In this document: piece by piece, positions 1-7,252 of the stretch
Numbering within the stretch: position 1 is the stretch's first letter
Layout of the letters: every line of letters starts with the position of its first letter
Assembly (NCBI GenBank): GCA_937957845.1
Contig: CALGOD010000898.1
Coordinates: 1 to 7,496 of the forward strand
DNA length: 7,496 bases
Origin: an uncultured Nocardiopsis sp.
GTDB taxonomy: Bacteria > Actinomycetota > Actinomycetes > Streptosporangiales > Streptosporangiaceae
Direction of reading: 5' to 3'
Made by a program: the position numbers and the translations under genes
Notes under the pieces: generated by a model
Seen by the model: the letters and a program-made list of their open reading frames with translations, nothing else
The model's database searches: none
Told to the model about the DNA's origin: nothing

Positions 1-72
1 CAGGTGTCCACGCGGGAGGGCGTGGGAGCACCCCTGCATGGCGAACGTGCGGCCGACGCGTTATGAGCCGAA

Positions 73-92
73 GATCCACTATGAGGTAGATC
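73..92. promoter_or_regulatory. Imperfect dyad with possible leftward promoter, weak
   Basis: GATCCAC at 73-79 and GTAGATC at 86-92 form an inverted repeat with 6 of 7 positions matching, separated by 6 bases. On the minus strand a TTGACC hexamer (106-111), close to the -35 consensus, lies 17 nt upstream of TACCTC (83-88), a poor -10 that falls inside the dyad. This would fit an operator over a leftward promoter for a gene mostly outside the window. The -10 match is weak and no ribosome-binding site is visible before the candidate ATG at 39, so this is only a suggestion. Confidence 0.2.
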
Positions 93-255
93 ACATATTC
101 ATGCAGGTCAAGGGTAGGGAACCACATCCCCATGGCCTTCACCCACCGTGGTTGTAAGGTGAACGGCTCAGGGCGGGCCTACCTGGGGGTACCCATGCGA
201 CGCGCGGACACGTACGATCTCGGGGAAGTGCTCACGGCACCCCTGTCCCCCGGCT

Positions 256-298
256 CGCCGTGCCCACCCACGGCGTACCGGACCGGTCCAAGGTCCGG
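256..298. repeat. Two tandem stem-loops upstream of the 775-aa gene
   Basis: The first hairpin pairs CGCCGTG (256-262) with CACGGCG (269-275) around a 6-base loop. The second pairs CCGGACC (278-284) with GGTCCGG (292-298) around a 7-base loop. Both 7-bp stems are perfect and only two bases separate them. The second also contains a 10-bp palindrome, GGACCGGTCC, at 280-289. They lie about 105 nt before the ATG at 404. They could be a leader structure, a terminator for a gene to the left, or chance pairing in GC-rich DNA. Neither is followed by a T-run. Confidence 0.35.
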
Positions 299-381
299 CC
301 CCCGGCAGGGTGAGAGGCGCGTACTGTGGTGCATCGAACCGAAGGCCCGTGCGGTTCCTCCCCAATTCACGTGCAGACACC

Positions 382-393
382 AGGAGGTCGAGG
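382..393 (+). promoter_or_regulatory. Ribosome-binding region for the gene at 404
   Basis: AGGAGGT at 382-388 is a near-perfect anti-16S match but sits 15 nt before the ATG at 404. A second, shorter match, GAGG at 390-393, has a more usual 10-nt spacing. No in-frame start codon lies between them and 404. Together they support ATG 404 over the upstream in-frame GTG codons at 326 and 371. Confidence 0.55.
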
Positions 394-403
394 TCCCCAG
401 CGG

Positions 404-2731
404 ATGAACGCCGTCTCTCCGATCTGCCTCGTCGACCTCGCGCCCGCGCTGCGATGGTCGAGATCGCCGGATGTGGCACCCCTGCTCCACCATGACCGCC
501 TGATCGATGGCTGGTGGCACTCGCTACCGATCGCCCGCGTGCTGGACATAGCGGGCCCGCCCTGGCTCGCCCATGTCATCGCCCGTCTTGCTCTGGAACA
601 GTGGGCGCACGTCCCCTTGGACGAGTTCCTGCCGAGCCTGCGCACCCAGAAGGTGGACTGCTCCGACCTGGCCGAGCCCGTCCGCGGCGCGATCACCTCC
701 ACCGCCGGAAACTGGGAGCGCCTCGTCTCCATCAGCCCCCAGGAGCTCAGCGAGTGGCAACTGCCCGGCTGCGGCGTCATGGACGTGGTGAGCACGGTGG
801 CCTGGCGCGCGCTACAGCCCTGCTGTGAACTGCCCTCCGGTCCCACGCCGTCCCCCGCGTTGATGATGGAGGCCGTACGCACCATCGCCCACTGGATGCC
901 CGATTCGGCCCCCGAGCACGTGCGTGACGCGCTGGAGTACCTCAGCTCGGCCACGGGCGCGGGGAACGAGGCCGGCTTCGGCGAGGACGAGGGATCGGAA
1001 GGAACTCCCCCCCAGACGCCGGCGACCCGCGCGATCCGCACCCTACGGGCATTGCGCGCCCAGCGCGCCGAGGAGCAGGAGTCCGGGTCCGCCGTCGGCG
1101 AGCAGACCGTGGCCCCCACCGCCGTGGTCAGTTCCGCCGCGATGATCCCCACCTCGGTGCTGAACGCCGAAGCGGTCAACGGCGACGGACCCCGGGACGG
1201 CGGTGCCGGCGACCTTCGCTCGCAGTTCCGCAGTTCCCTCCTGGGTCCGGGCCGGACCCTGCGCCGCCCCAGCTTCGGCCCGCCCAAGGGGGTGCGCGCC
1301 GACCAGACCGAGGAACCGTCCCCAGCCTCCGTCCTGGGCCGACACCCCCTGGTGGACCTGGTGGAGGAGATGTTCCGTTCCTGGCCCGAACTGGAACGTA
1401 CGGTCGCGGCCGAGCGTCTGTTCGCCACCGACCCCATCAGTATCCGCGTGCTGTCGGAGCAGATCGCGGTGGACGTCACCGAGATCCGCACCGCCCAGCG
1501 CAAGGGGGAGGAACGTCTTCTGCGCTGGCTCAACGCACCCGAGGGCGCGGCGATCACCAAGCACCTGCGCGAGCTGTCCGAACAGTTGGGGGCGGCGACC
1601 ACCATCGACCGGCTGATCAACTCCCACCCCGACCATCCGGTGGAGGTGCCGACCCTGCACACGCCCCTGTGGCGGGTCATCATCACCCTGTTCACCGACC
1701 GGCGTCTGTACAACGGCTGGCTGATCGCCGACGATCCCAACCGCCTGCGCTGGCAGACCCGGGAGTTGCTGGGCGACGCGCCCAGCCTGACCGAGGCCGC
1801 CATCCGCCTGGGCCGGATCGGTATCCGTCAACAGGAACTGCGCGCCTGGCTGCTGAGCACTCCGGGAGCGAGCCGGAAGGACGGCCACGTGTTCGTGGAC
1901 CCGTCGGTGCCCATGGAGATGCCCACGGGTCATGCGAGTCACACCGCCTCGGAAGGGTCGGGGGCCACCACCGAGAACGGACTGCCGATACGGCGCCGCC
2001 CGGAGTCCCCCGTCTCCGAAGCCCCGGCCGACCAGCGGCAGGCACCCGCATCGACCCAGGACGCCGCCTTCGGCGCGGCCGCCTTGGACCCGCAGCGCGC
2101 CGTCCCGCCGTCCCCCCAAGGCGGACAGCCCTACGGCGCCCCGTCCGCGGCACCGACACCGCCCGCGGCACCGCAGGTCCGTCCCAACGCGAGCGACCCG
2201 GCCCTGGCCGCCCGCTGTTTCCGTGCCCCGGACGGGCGTTGGTGGCACCGCATCGACATCACCGCCGACCATCTCAACGGGGCTCCCGTGGCGGTGCCGA
2301 CCGGGTACGCCACCCATCTGGGTCTGCAGCCCGGCCGCCTGCTGTGCCTGACCGCGCCCGGGGCCGACCTGCTGGTATTGGTGTGGCGCGACCAGCCCGC
2401 CTTCGACTCCCTACGTCCCCTGCTGCGCCGTCAGGCGGCCCAGCCCGGCGACCGCATGTTCATCACCGTGGCGGGCGATCGCCTGGACGCGCGCAAGCTG
2501 CCCGCCACCGACCTGAGCAACCACTCCCCCGCGGCCAGGGCCCTGCACCTGAGCGGATACACCGCGCCGGCCTCCACCGAGGAGGCCCTGCGGATCCTCT
2601 CCCGCCGCATCACCGACAACGACGACGACTCCCTCTCCGCCGAGCCACGATCCCTGGTCGACCGACTGGTTCTGCGCGGGGACAACGACATCGCCGCGGA
2701 GTTGCGCGCGGGGCTGTTCGCCGCTCACTGA
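404..2731 (+). CDS. Large multidomain protein with sigma-70 region 4-like HTH, function unknown
   Basis: The gene encodes 775 residues from ATG 404. The frame stays open upstream to a GTG at 326, which would add 26 unlikely-looking residues. No signal peptide or membrane segment is visible, so it is probably cytoplasmic. I read the layout as follows. Residues 1-180 are helical; within them about 104-131 resemble the helix-hairpin-helix of the RNA polymerase alpha C-terminal domain (weak). Residues 185-305 are a low-complexity linker. Residues 312-500 are folded: 333-378, with FATDPISIRVLSEQI then a basic helix ending in EERLLRWL, have the pattern of a sigma-70 region 4 helix-turn-helix, and about 458-485 may be a second one. 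Residues 505-600 are a Pro/Ala/Gln-rich linker. Residues 601-695 (RWWHRIDITADHLNG...) form a compact domain that I recall, unverified, from other actinobacterial HTH proteins. No catalytic motif was seen. It is convergent with the suf operon, so co-regulation is not implied. Confidence 0.85.
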   Translation: MNAVSPICLVDLAPALRWSRSPDVAPLLHHDRLIDGWWHSLPIARVLDIAGPPWLAHVIARLALEQWAHVPLDEFLPSLRTQKVDCSDLAEPVRGAITSTAGNWERLVSISPQELSEWQLPGCGVMDVVSTVAWRALQPCCELPSGPTPSPALMMEAVRTIAHWMPDSAPEHVRDALEYLSSATGAGNEAGFGEDEGSEGTPPQTPATRAIRTLRALRAQRAEEQESGSAVGEQTVAPTAVVSSAAMIPTSVLNAEAVNGDGPRDGGAGDLRSQFRSSLLGPGRTLRRPSFGPPKGVRADQTEEPSPASVLGRHPLVDLVEEMFRSWPELERTVAAERLFATDPISIRVLSEQIAVDVTEIRTAQRKGEERLLRWLNAPEGAAITKHLRELSEQLGAATTIDRLINSHPDHPVEVPTLHTPLWRVIITLFTDRRLYNGWLIADDPNRLRWQTRELLGDAPSLTEAAIRLGRIGIRQQELRAWLLSTPGASRKDGHVFVDPSVPMEMPTGHASHTASEGSGATTENGLPIRRRPESPVSEAPADQRQAPASTQDAAFGAAALDPQRAVPPSPQGGQPYGAPSAAPTPPAAPQVRPNASDPALAARCFRAPDGRWWHRIDITADHLNGAPVAVPTGYATHLGLQPGRLLCLTAPGADLLVLVWRDQPAFDSLRPLLRRQAAQPGDRMFITVAGDRLDARKLPATDLSNHSPAARALHLSGYTAPASTEEALRILSRRITDNDDDSLSAEPRSLVDRLVLRGDNDIAAELRAGLFAAH

Positions 2732-2776
2732 CCGATGGCTTCGGGCCGACGGTGGGAAGGACGTACCGCCGACGCG

Positions 2777-2810
2777 TGCGGGCCGGGACCCGAACAGGTC
2801 CCGGCCCGCA
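2777..2810. terminator. Bidirectional hairpin terminator between convergent genes
   Basis: TGCGGGCCGGGACC (2777-2790) pairs perfectly with GGTCCCGGCCCGCA (2797-2810), giving a 14-bp stem with a 6-base loop (CGAACA). It starts 45 nt after the stop of the 775-aa gene and ends 19 nt before the stop codon of sufT on the other strand. That placement is right for ending transcription in both directions. There is no T-tract on either side, which is common for actinobacterial terminators but leaves the mechanism uncertain. Confidence 0.8.
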
Positions 2811-2829
2811 TCACGTGGACATCCGTGTG

Positions 2830-3198
2830 TCAGACGTTGAAACCCAGCATGCGTAGCTGGTCACGCCCGTCCTCGGTGATCTTGTCCGGCCCCCACGGCG
2901 GCATCCAGACCCAGTTGATCTTGACGTCGCGCTCGAACTCGTCCAGGGCGCTGGTGGCCTGGTCCTCGATGACGTCGGTCAGGGGGCACGCCGCACTGGT
3001 CAGGGTCATGTCCAGTGTGATGGTCGTGTCATCGGTGTTCACCCCGTAGAGCAGACCCAGGTCGACGATGTTCACACCCAGCTCGGGGTCGATCACGTCC
3101 TTGAGGGCCTCGCTGATCTCCTCGGCCAGCGCCTCCTCCTCCGGAGAGAGGGAGGCGTTCGGGGTCGCCTCGGTCGTTGTCGTCTCGTTCTCACTCAT
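2830..3198 (-). CDS. sufT: SufT-type iron-sulfur assembly protein (DUF59/MIP18)
   Basis: The product is 122 residues. After an acidic, Thr-rich N-terminal tail of about 20 residues comes a DUF59/MIP18 domain. The family signatures are clear: DPELGVNIVDLGLLYGV (37-53), the conserved cysteine C71 in AACPLTDVI, and WMPPWGPD (98-105). The family includes bacterial SufT and eukaryotic MIP18 (FAM96), which act in maturation of iron-sulfur proteins rather than in building the cluster on the scaffold. The start is ATG 3198, which overlaps the sufU stop by one base (TGATG) and has AAGGA 9 nt upstream; an upstream ATG at 3267 in the same frame lies inside sufU and is rejected. It is the last gene of the operon, followed by the shared hairpin terminator. 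Confidence 0.93.
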   Translation of the reverse strand: MSENETTTTEATPNASLSPEEEALAEEISEALKDVIDPELGVNIVDLGLLYGVNTDDTTITLDMTLTSAACPLTDVIEDQATSALDEFERDVKINWVWMPPWGPDKITEDGRDQLRMLGFNV

Positions 3199-3674
3199 CA
3201 GACGGCTTCCTTCTCCAGGGACTGTGACACGGCGTCCTTCCAGGCCATCCACCCCAACAGGGCGCACTTGATCCGCGCGGGGTACTTGGACACGCCGACG
3301 AACGCCACCGCGTCCTCCAACACATCCTCGTCGGGCTCGCCCCGACCTCTGGAGTGCATCAGCTCTGTGAAGGCCTCCAGAGTGGTCATCCCCTCCGCGA
3401 CGGTTCGGCCGATGAGCAGGTCGGTCAGCACCGAAGTGCTGGCCTGACTGATCGAGCAGCCCATCCCCTCGTAGGAGACGTCACTGACCACGGCCTTCTC
3501 GTCGAGTCCGGCGGAACCCTCGGCCGGGGTCAACGCCACCCGGAGCGTCACTTCGTCCCCACAGGTGGGGTTGATGTGGTGCGCCTCGGCGTTGTGCGGA
3601 TCCCGCAGGCCCTTGTGGTGCGGATTCCGATAGTGGTCCAGGATGATCTCCTGGTACATCGCGTCCAACTGCAT
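3198..3674 (-). CDS. sufU: SufU zinc-dependent sulfurtransferase
   Basis: This is a 158-residue IscU/SufU-fold protein. In Gram-positive bacteria SufU accepts the persulfide from SufS and passes sulfur towards the SufBCD scaffold. The expected zinc ligands are all present: C38 and D40 in PTCGD, C73 in GMGCSISQAS, and C137 in IKCALLGW. The stretch around residues 88-110, between the second and third cysteine, is the extra segment that separates SufU from the IscU scaffold, so I call SufU rather than IscU. The start at ATG 3674 is supported by AAGGA (3680-3684) with 5-nt spacing, better than the second Met at residue 6. It starts 13 nt after the sufS stop and ends overlapping the sufT start. 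Its position directly beside sufS fits the known SufS-SufU partnership. Confidence 0.95.
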   Translation of the reverse strand: MQLDAMYQEIILDHYRNPHHKGLRDPHNAEAHHINPTCGDEVTLRVALTPAEGSAGLDEKAVVSDVSYEGMGCSISQASTSVLTDLLIGRTVAEGMTTLEAFTELMHSRGRGEPDEDVLEDAVAFVGVSKYPARIKCALLGWMAWKDAVSQSLEKEAV

Positions 3675-3687
3675 GGTCGTCCTTGTT

Positions 3688-4989
3688 CTAGGGCCGGGTC
3701 CCGAAGAACTTCTGCGCGGCTTCGACGGCTTCGACGAGCGCCTCCACGTCCTCCAACGTGTTGTAGAGGTAGAAGGAGGCTCGCGTGGTCGCGACGATAC
3801 CCAGCTTGCGGTGCAACGGCCAAGCGCAGTGGTGGCCCACCCGGACCTCCACCCCCCTGTCGTCGAGTACCTGCCCCAGATCATGCGGATGGATGTCCTC
3901 CACCACGAAGGACACCGCGCCGCCGCGATCCACCGCCTCGGTGGGTCCGACGATCCGGACGCCCTCCACCTCGCCGAGGCGCCGGAGCGCGTGCTCGGTG
4001 AGCGCGTGCTCGTGCTCGGCCACCGCGTCCATGCCCACCTTGGAAAGGTAGTCACAGGCCGCGGCCAGGCCGACGGCCTGGGGGGCCATCGGCACACCGG
4101 CCTCGAAGCGCTGGGGCGGGTCGGCCCACGTGGAGTACTCCATGTGGACCACTCCGATCATGGAACCGCCGGTGATGAACGGCGGGATGGCCTCCAGCAG
4201 TTCCCTGCGCCCCCACAGCACGCCGATCCCGTTGGGACCGAGCATCTTGTGGCCGGAGAAGACCAGGAAGTCCACACCCAGGTCGACGACGTCGACCGGC
4301 ATGTGCGGAACCGACTGGCAGGCGTCCAGGAACGTCAGGGCGCCGACCTCCCGGGCCCGGTCGACCAGGGGCTTCACCGGGTTGACGGTCCCGAGCACGT
4401 TGGACTGGTGGGTGAAGGCCACCACCTTGGTGCGCTCGTTGACCAGTTCCTCGATGTCGGAGAGGTCCAGACGGCCCTCCTCGGTCACCGGGAACCAGCG
4501 AAGCGTCGCGCCGGTGCGCTGACACAGCTGCTGCCAGGGCACCAGGTTGGCGTGGTGCTCCATCTCGGTCACCACGACCTCGTCGCCGGGACCGACCTGG
4601 AAACGGCGCAGCTGCTCGTCGGCCGTCGCGGCGTTGCTCAGCGCGTAGGACACCAGGTTGACGCCCTCGGTGGCGTTCTTGGTGAACACCACCTCACCGA
4701 CGTCGGCCCCGATGAATCCGGCGATGGTCTCCCGTGCCGCCTCGTAGGCGTCGGTCGCCTCCTCCGCGAGCTGGTGCGCGCCTCGGTGCACCGCCGCGTT
4801 GTGGCGTTCATAGAACTCACGTTCGGCGTCGAGCACCTGACGGGGTTTTTGCGAGGTGGCCCCGGAATCGAGGTACACCAGCGGCCGTCCGTCGCGGACG
4901 GTCCGGGAGAGGATCGGAAAATCCTCCCGGATCGCCGCGACGTCAAGCAGGCCCGTCCCGGCCTGACCGAACTCGCGGACTGTGGTCAT
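3688..4989 (-). CDS. sufS: SufS group II cysteine desulfurase
   Basis: This 433-residue PLP enzyme converts L-cysteine to L-alanine and holds the sulfur as a persulfide for SufU. Key residues can be seen: the cofactor-stacking histidine region EHHAN (144-148), D222 and Q225 in LDACQS, the Schiff-base lysine K248 in FSGHKMLGPNG, and the persulfide cysteine C388 in RVGHHCAWP. The short loop around C388 and the RxGHHCA motif mark group II (SufS) rather than NifS/IscS. It is somewhat longer than E. coli SufS (about 406), through an N-terminal extension and an insertion around 118-131. C224, where many homologues have Ala in DGAQ, is an unusual extra cysteine near the cofactor; I cannot say how common it is in actinobacteria. 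ATG 4989 follows the sufC stop by 3 nt, with AAGGTGG 11 nt upstream. It ends with TAG. Confidence 0.96.
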   Translation of the reverse strand: MTTVREFGQAGTGLLDVAAIREDFPILSRTVRDGRPLVYLDSGATSQKPRQVLDAEREFYERHNAAVHRGAHQLAEEATDAYEAARETIAGFIGADVGEVVFTKNATEGVNLVSYALSNAATADEQLRRFQVGPGDEVVVTEMEHHANLVPWQQLCQRTGATLRWFPVTEEGRLDLSDIEELVNERTKVVAFTHQSNVLGTVNPVKPLVDRAREVGALTFLDACQSVPHMPVDVVDLGVDFLVFSGHKMLGPNGIGVLWGRRELLEAIPPFITGGSMIGVVHMEYSTWADPPQRFEAGVPMAPQAVGLAAACDYLSKVGMDAVAEHEHALTEHALRRLGEVEGVRIVGPTEAVDRGGAVSFVVEDIHPHDLGQVLDDRGVEVRVGHHCAWPLHRKLGIVATTRASFYLYNTLEDVEALVEAVEAAQKFFGTRP

Positions 4990-4992
4990 GTG

Positions 4993-5754
<762 letters not shown>

Positions 5755-5762
5755 TTCAGGCC

Positions 5763-6098
5763 TCAGGAATTCTTCTCGTCCAGCGACACGAGTACGTCGT
5801 CGCCGTCAATCTTCACGTCGTAGGTGGGGACCGGCTGGGTCGCGGGCGGATTGAGCGGTGCCCCCGAGCGCAGGTCGAAGCAGGAACCGTGCAGCCAGCA
5901 CTCGATGGTGCCGTCCTCGACCTCGCCCTCCGAGAGGCGGACCTCCGCGTGCGAGCACACGTCCCGCAGCGCGTAGACCTCCCCCTCGGTACGGACCAGG
6001 GCGATGGGCGTCTCGTCGTCCGTCTCGATCCCCAGGACACCCTCCTCGGGGATCTCACCGAGTTCGGCGACCTTGACCCAGCGATCCGTCTCACTCAT
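5763..6098 (-). CDS. Small Rieske [2Fe-2S] ferredoxin in the suf operon
   Basis: This 111-residue single-domain protein binds a Rieske [2Fe-2S] cluster. The ligands are C48 and H50 in VCSHAEV, and C67 and H70 in ECWLHGSCFDLRSG, with the usual 16 residues between the two pairs. It belongs to the ferredoxin class resembling dioxygenase ferredoxin subunits and NirD-like proteins; no transmembrane anchor is visible, so it is cytoplasmic. Its role in the SUF operon is not established: electron supply to cluster assembly is the obvious guess, and it may itself be an early client. I chose ATG 6098, which overlaps the sufD end by 8 nt (ATGAGTGA), over an ATG at 6140 that would add 14 residues read from sufD. 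No strong ribosome-binding site is seen, which fits translational coupling. Confidence 0.92.
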   Translation of the reverse strand: MSETDRWVKVAELGEIPEEGVLGIETDDETPIALVRTEGEVYALRDVCSHAEVRLSEGEVEDGTIECWLHGSCFDLRSGAPLNPPATQPVPTYDVKIDGDDVLVSLDEKNS

Positions 6099-7251
6099 GT
6101 GCGGCAAGCTTTCGCTCGACCTTCTCCATGACGTGCTCACGCAGTTCCGGGCTGTCGATCCTGTTGATGATGTCCAGGAAGTAGCCGCGGATGATCAGGC
6201 GACGCGCCTCTTCGGCGGGGATCCCGCGCGAGCGCAGGTAGAAGAGGTGGATGTCGTCCAAACGTCCACTGGCGCTGGCGTGTCCGGCCCCTTGGACCTC
6301 ACCGGTGAAGATCTCCAGGTTCGGCACGGAGTCGACCCGGGTCCCGTCGGTGAGCTGCAGGTTGCGGTTGTTCTCGTAGGAATCGGTGCCCTCGGTGCCC
6401 TCGCCGATGATCACGTCACCGATCCAGACCGTGTGGGCGCCCTCGCCGCTCAACGCACCCTTGTAGTCCACCCGCGAGCGGGTGTTGGACAGGTTGTGGT
6501 TGATCAACGAACGGTGCTCGTGGTGCTGCCCGTCGCCGGCGAAGTAGAGCCCGTACAGCTCTGCGTTGCCGCCGCGGCCCGTGTAGGACACCCGCGGCGA
6601 CAGCCGTACCAGGTCCCCGCCCAGGGTGATGATGATCGACTTGAAGCTGGCGTCCTTGGCGACCAGTGTGTTGTGCTGGCTGACCTCGACGGCGTCGTCG
6701 TCCCACTCCTGGAGGCTGACCAGGGTCAGGCTGGCGCCCTCGCCGACGTGGACGTCGAGACTGCCCGAACGCACACCGGCGCCGGTGTTGCTGATGATGA
6801 CGGTGGCCTCGGCCATCGGCTGGACGTCGATCACCAGCTGCTCGAAGGCGGTGCCCCCCAGTGCCTTGCGGTCGATCCTGATCGCCTTGTCGGCGACCAG
6901 GGAGCGCGGCACGGTGACGACGGTGGCCTGCTCGAAGGAGCTGTAGGCCTGGGCGATCACCCGGTCCGCGGGCATGCCCGCGGTGCCCAGGCGCTCGTCG
7001 TCCCGACCCACCTTCTCGACGGTGACGCCCTCGGGCGCGTCGACGGTGACCTCGTCGGTGCCGTCGACGGTCCCGCTCCAGTCCTGCAGGCCCTTGAGGC
7101 GGCGCAGCGGGGTGAAGCGCCACTCCTCCTCACGCCCGTGGGGCACGGGGAAGTCGTTCACGTCGTGGGAGCCGTGCGTGTCGAGCTTGGAGACGGGGAT
7201 CTGCCCCGGCCCGTGGCTGTGCGCCTTGGGCTCCGTGTTCGTGGTCGTCAA
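6091..7251 (-). CDS. sufD: SufD scaffold subunit
   Basis: The product is 386 residues, soluble, and forms the SufBC2D scaffold with SufB and SufC. The N-terminal PVPHGREEEWRFTPL (36-50) is typical of SufD. The middle is the beta-helix core shared with SufB. The C-terminal segment carries GAGHASASGRLD (321-332), whose H324 should match the functional histidine H360 of E. coli SufD, followed by FYLRSRGIPAEEARRLIIRG (337-356), which contacts SufC. The start is read as TTG 7251, one base after the sufB stop; a GAAGGA (7265-7270) lies 13 nt upstream and no ATG or GTG lies nearby in frame, and the next conserved residues begin soon after. The first 30 residues are variable, as is normal in this family. 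The stop overlaps the Rieske gene start. Confidence 0.95.
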   Translation of the reverse strand: MTTTNTEPKAHSHGPGQIPVSKLDTHGSHDVNDFPVPHGREEEWRFTPLRRLKGLQDWSGTVDGTDEVTVDAPEGVTVEKVGRDDERLGTAGMPADRVIAQAYSSFEQATVVTVPRSLVADKAIRIDRKALGGTAFEQLVIDVQPMAEATVIISNTGAGVRSGSLDVHVGEGASLTLVSLQEWDDDAVEVSQHNTLVAKDASFKSIIITLGGDLVRLSPRVSYTGRGGNAELYGLYFAGDGQHHEHRSLINHNLSNTRSRVDYKGALSGEGAHTVWIGDVIIGEGTEGTDSYENNRNLQLTDGTRVDSVPNLEIFTGEVQGAGHASASGRLDDIHLFYLRSRGIPAEEARRLIIRGYFLDIINRIDSPELREHVMEKVERKLAAHE

Positions 7252-7252
7252 C

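Larger units (their letters stand above)
1..403. other. Upstream region without a convincing gene
   Basis: I find no gene here that I would defend. The region is slightly less GC-rich around positions 61-110 than the rest of the window, which fits a promoter area. It contains an imperfect dyad (73-92), two adjacent perfect stem-loops (256-275 and 278-298) and the ribosome-binding region of the downstream gene (382-393). Short open frames exist on the + strand at 38-157 (39 codons, frame open to the left edge) and 132-407 (91 codons). Their third-position GC bias is weaker than in the clear genes here and their products resemble nothing I know. A gene reading leftwards could start near position 39, but only 13 codons are visible. 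Confidence 0.6.

Noticed and set aside
357..387. CCTCC (357-361) that could mask the GGAGG ribosome-binding site (383-387)
   Set aside because: Only five base pairs across a 21-base loop; too weak to claim a regulatory RNA switch.
1007..1013. Run of seven C as a possible slippage site
   Set aside because: It lies in a low-complexity linker and the frame continues intact on both sides; one such run is expected by chance in GC-rich DNA.
367..1803. 478-codon minus-strand open frame
   Set aside because: Antisense to the 775-aa gene; Arg/Ser-rich composition without domain features. The + strand frame has coherent domains and a ribosome-binding site.
1043..2317. 424-codon minus-strand open frame
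   Set aside because: Gly/Arg-rich antisense shadow of the same + strand gene.
1669..2856. 395-codon + strand frame overlapping the end of the 775-aa gene
   Set aside because: Out-of-frame shadow; Arg/Pro/Gly-rich, and it reads through the terminator hairpin into sufT antisense.
3675..4097. Upstream extension of the sufU frame to an ATG at 4097
   Set aside because: It would run through sufS in another frame; sufU has a good ribosome-binding site at its own ATG and a normal family length.
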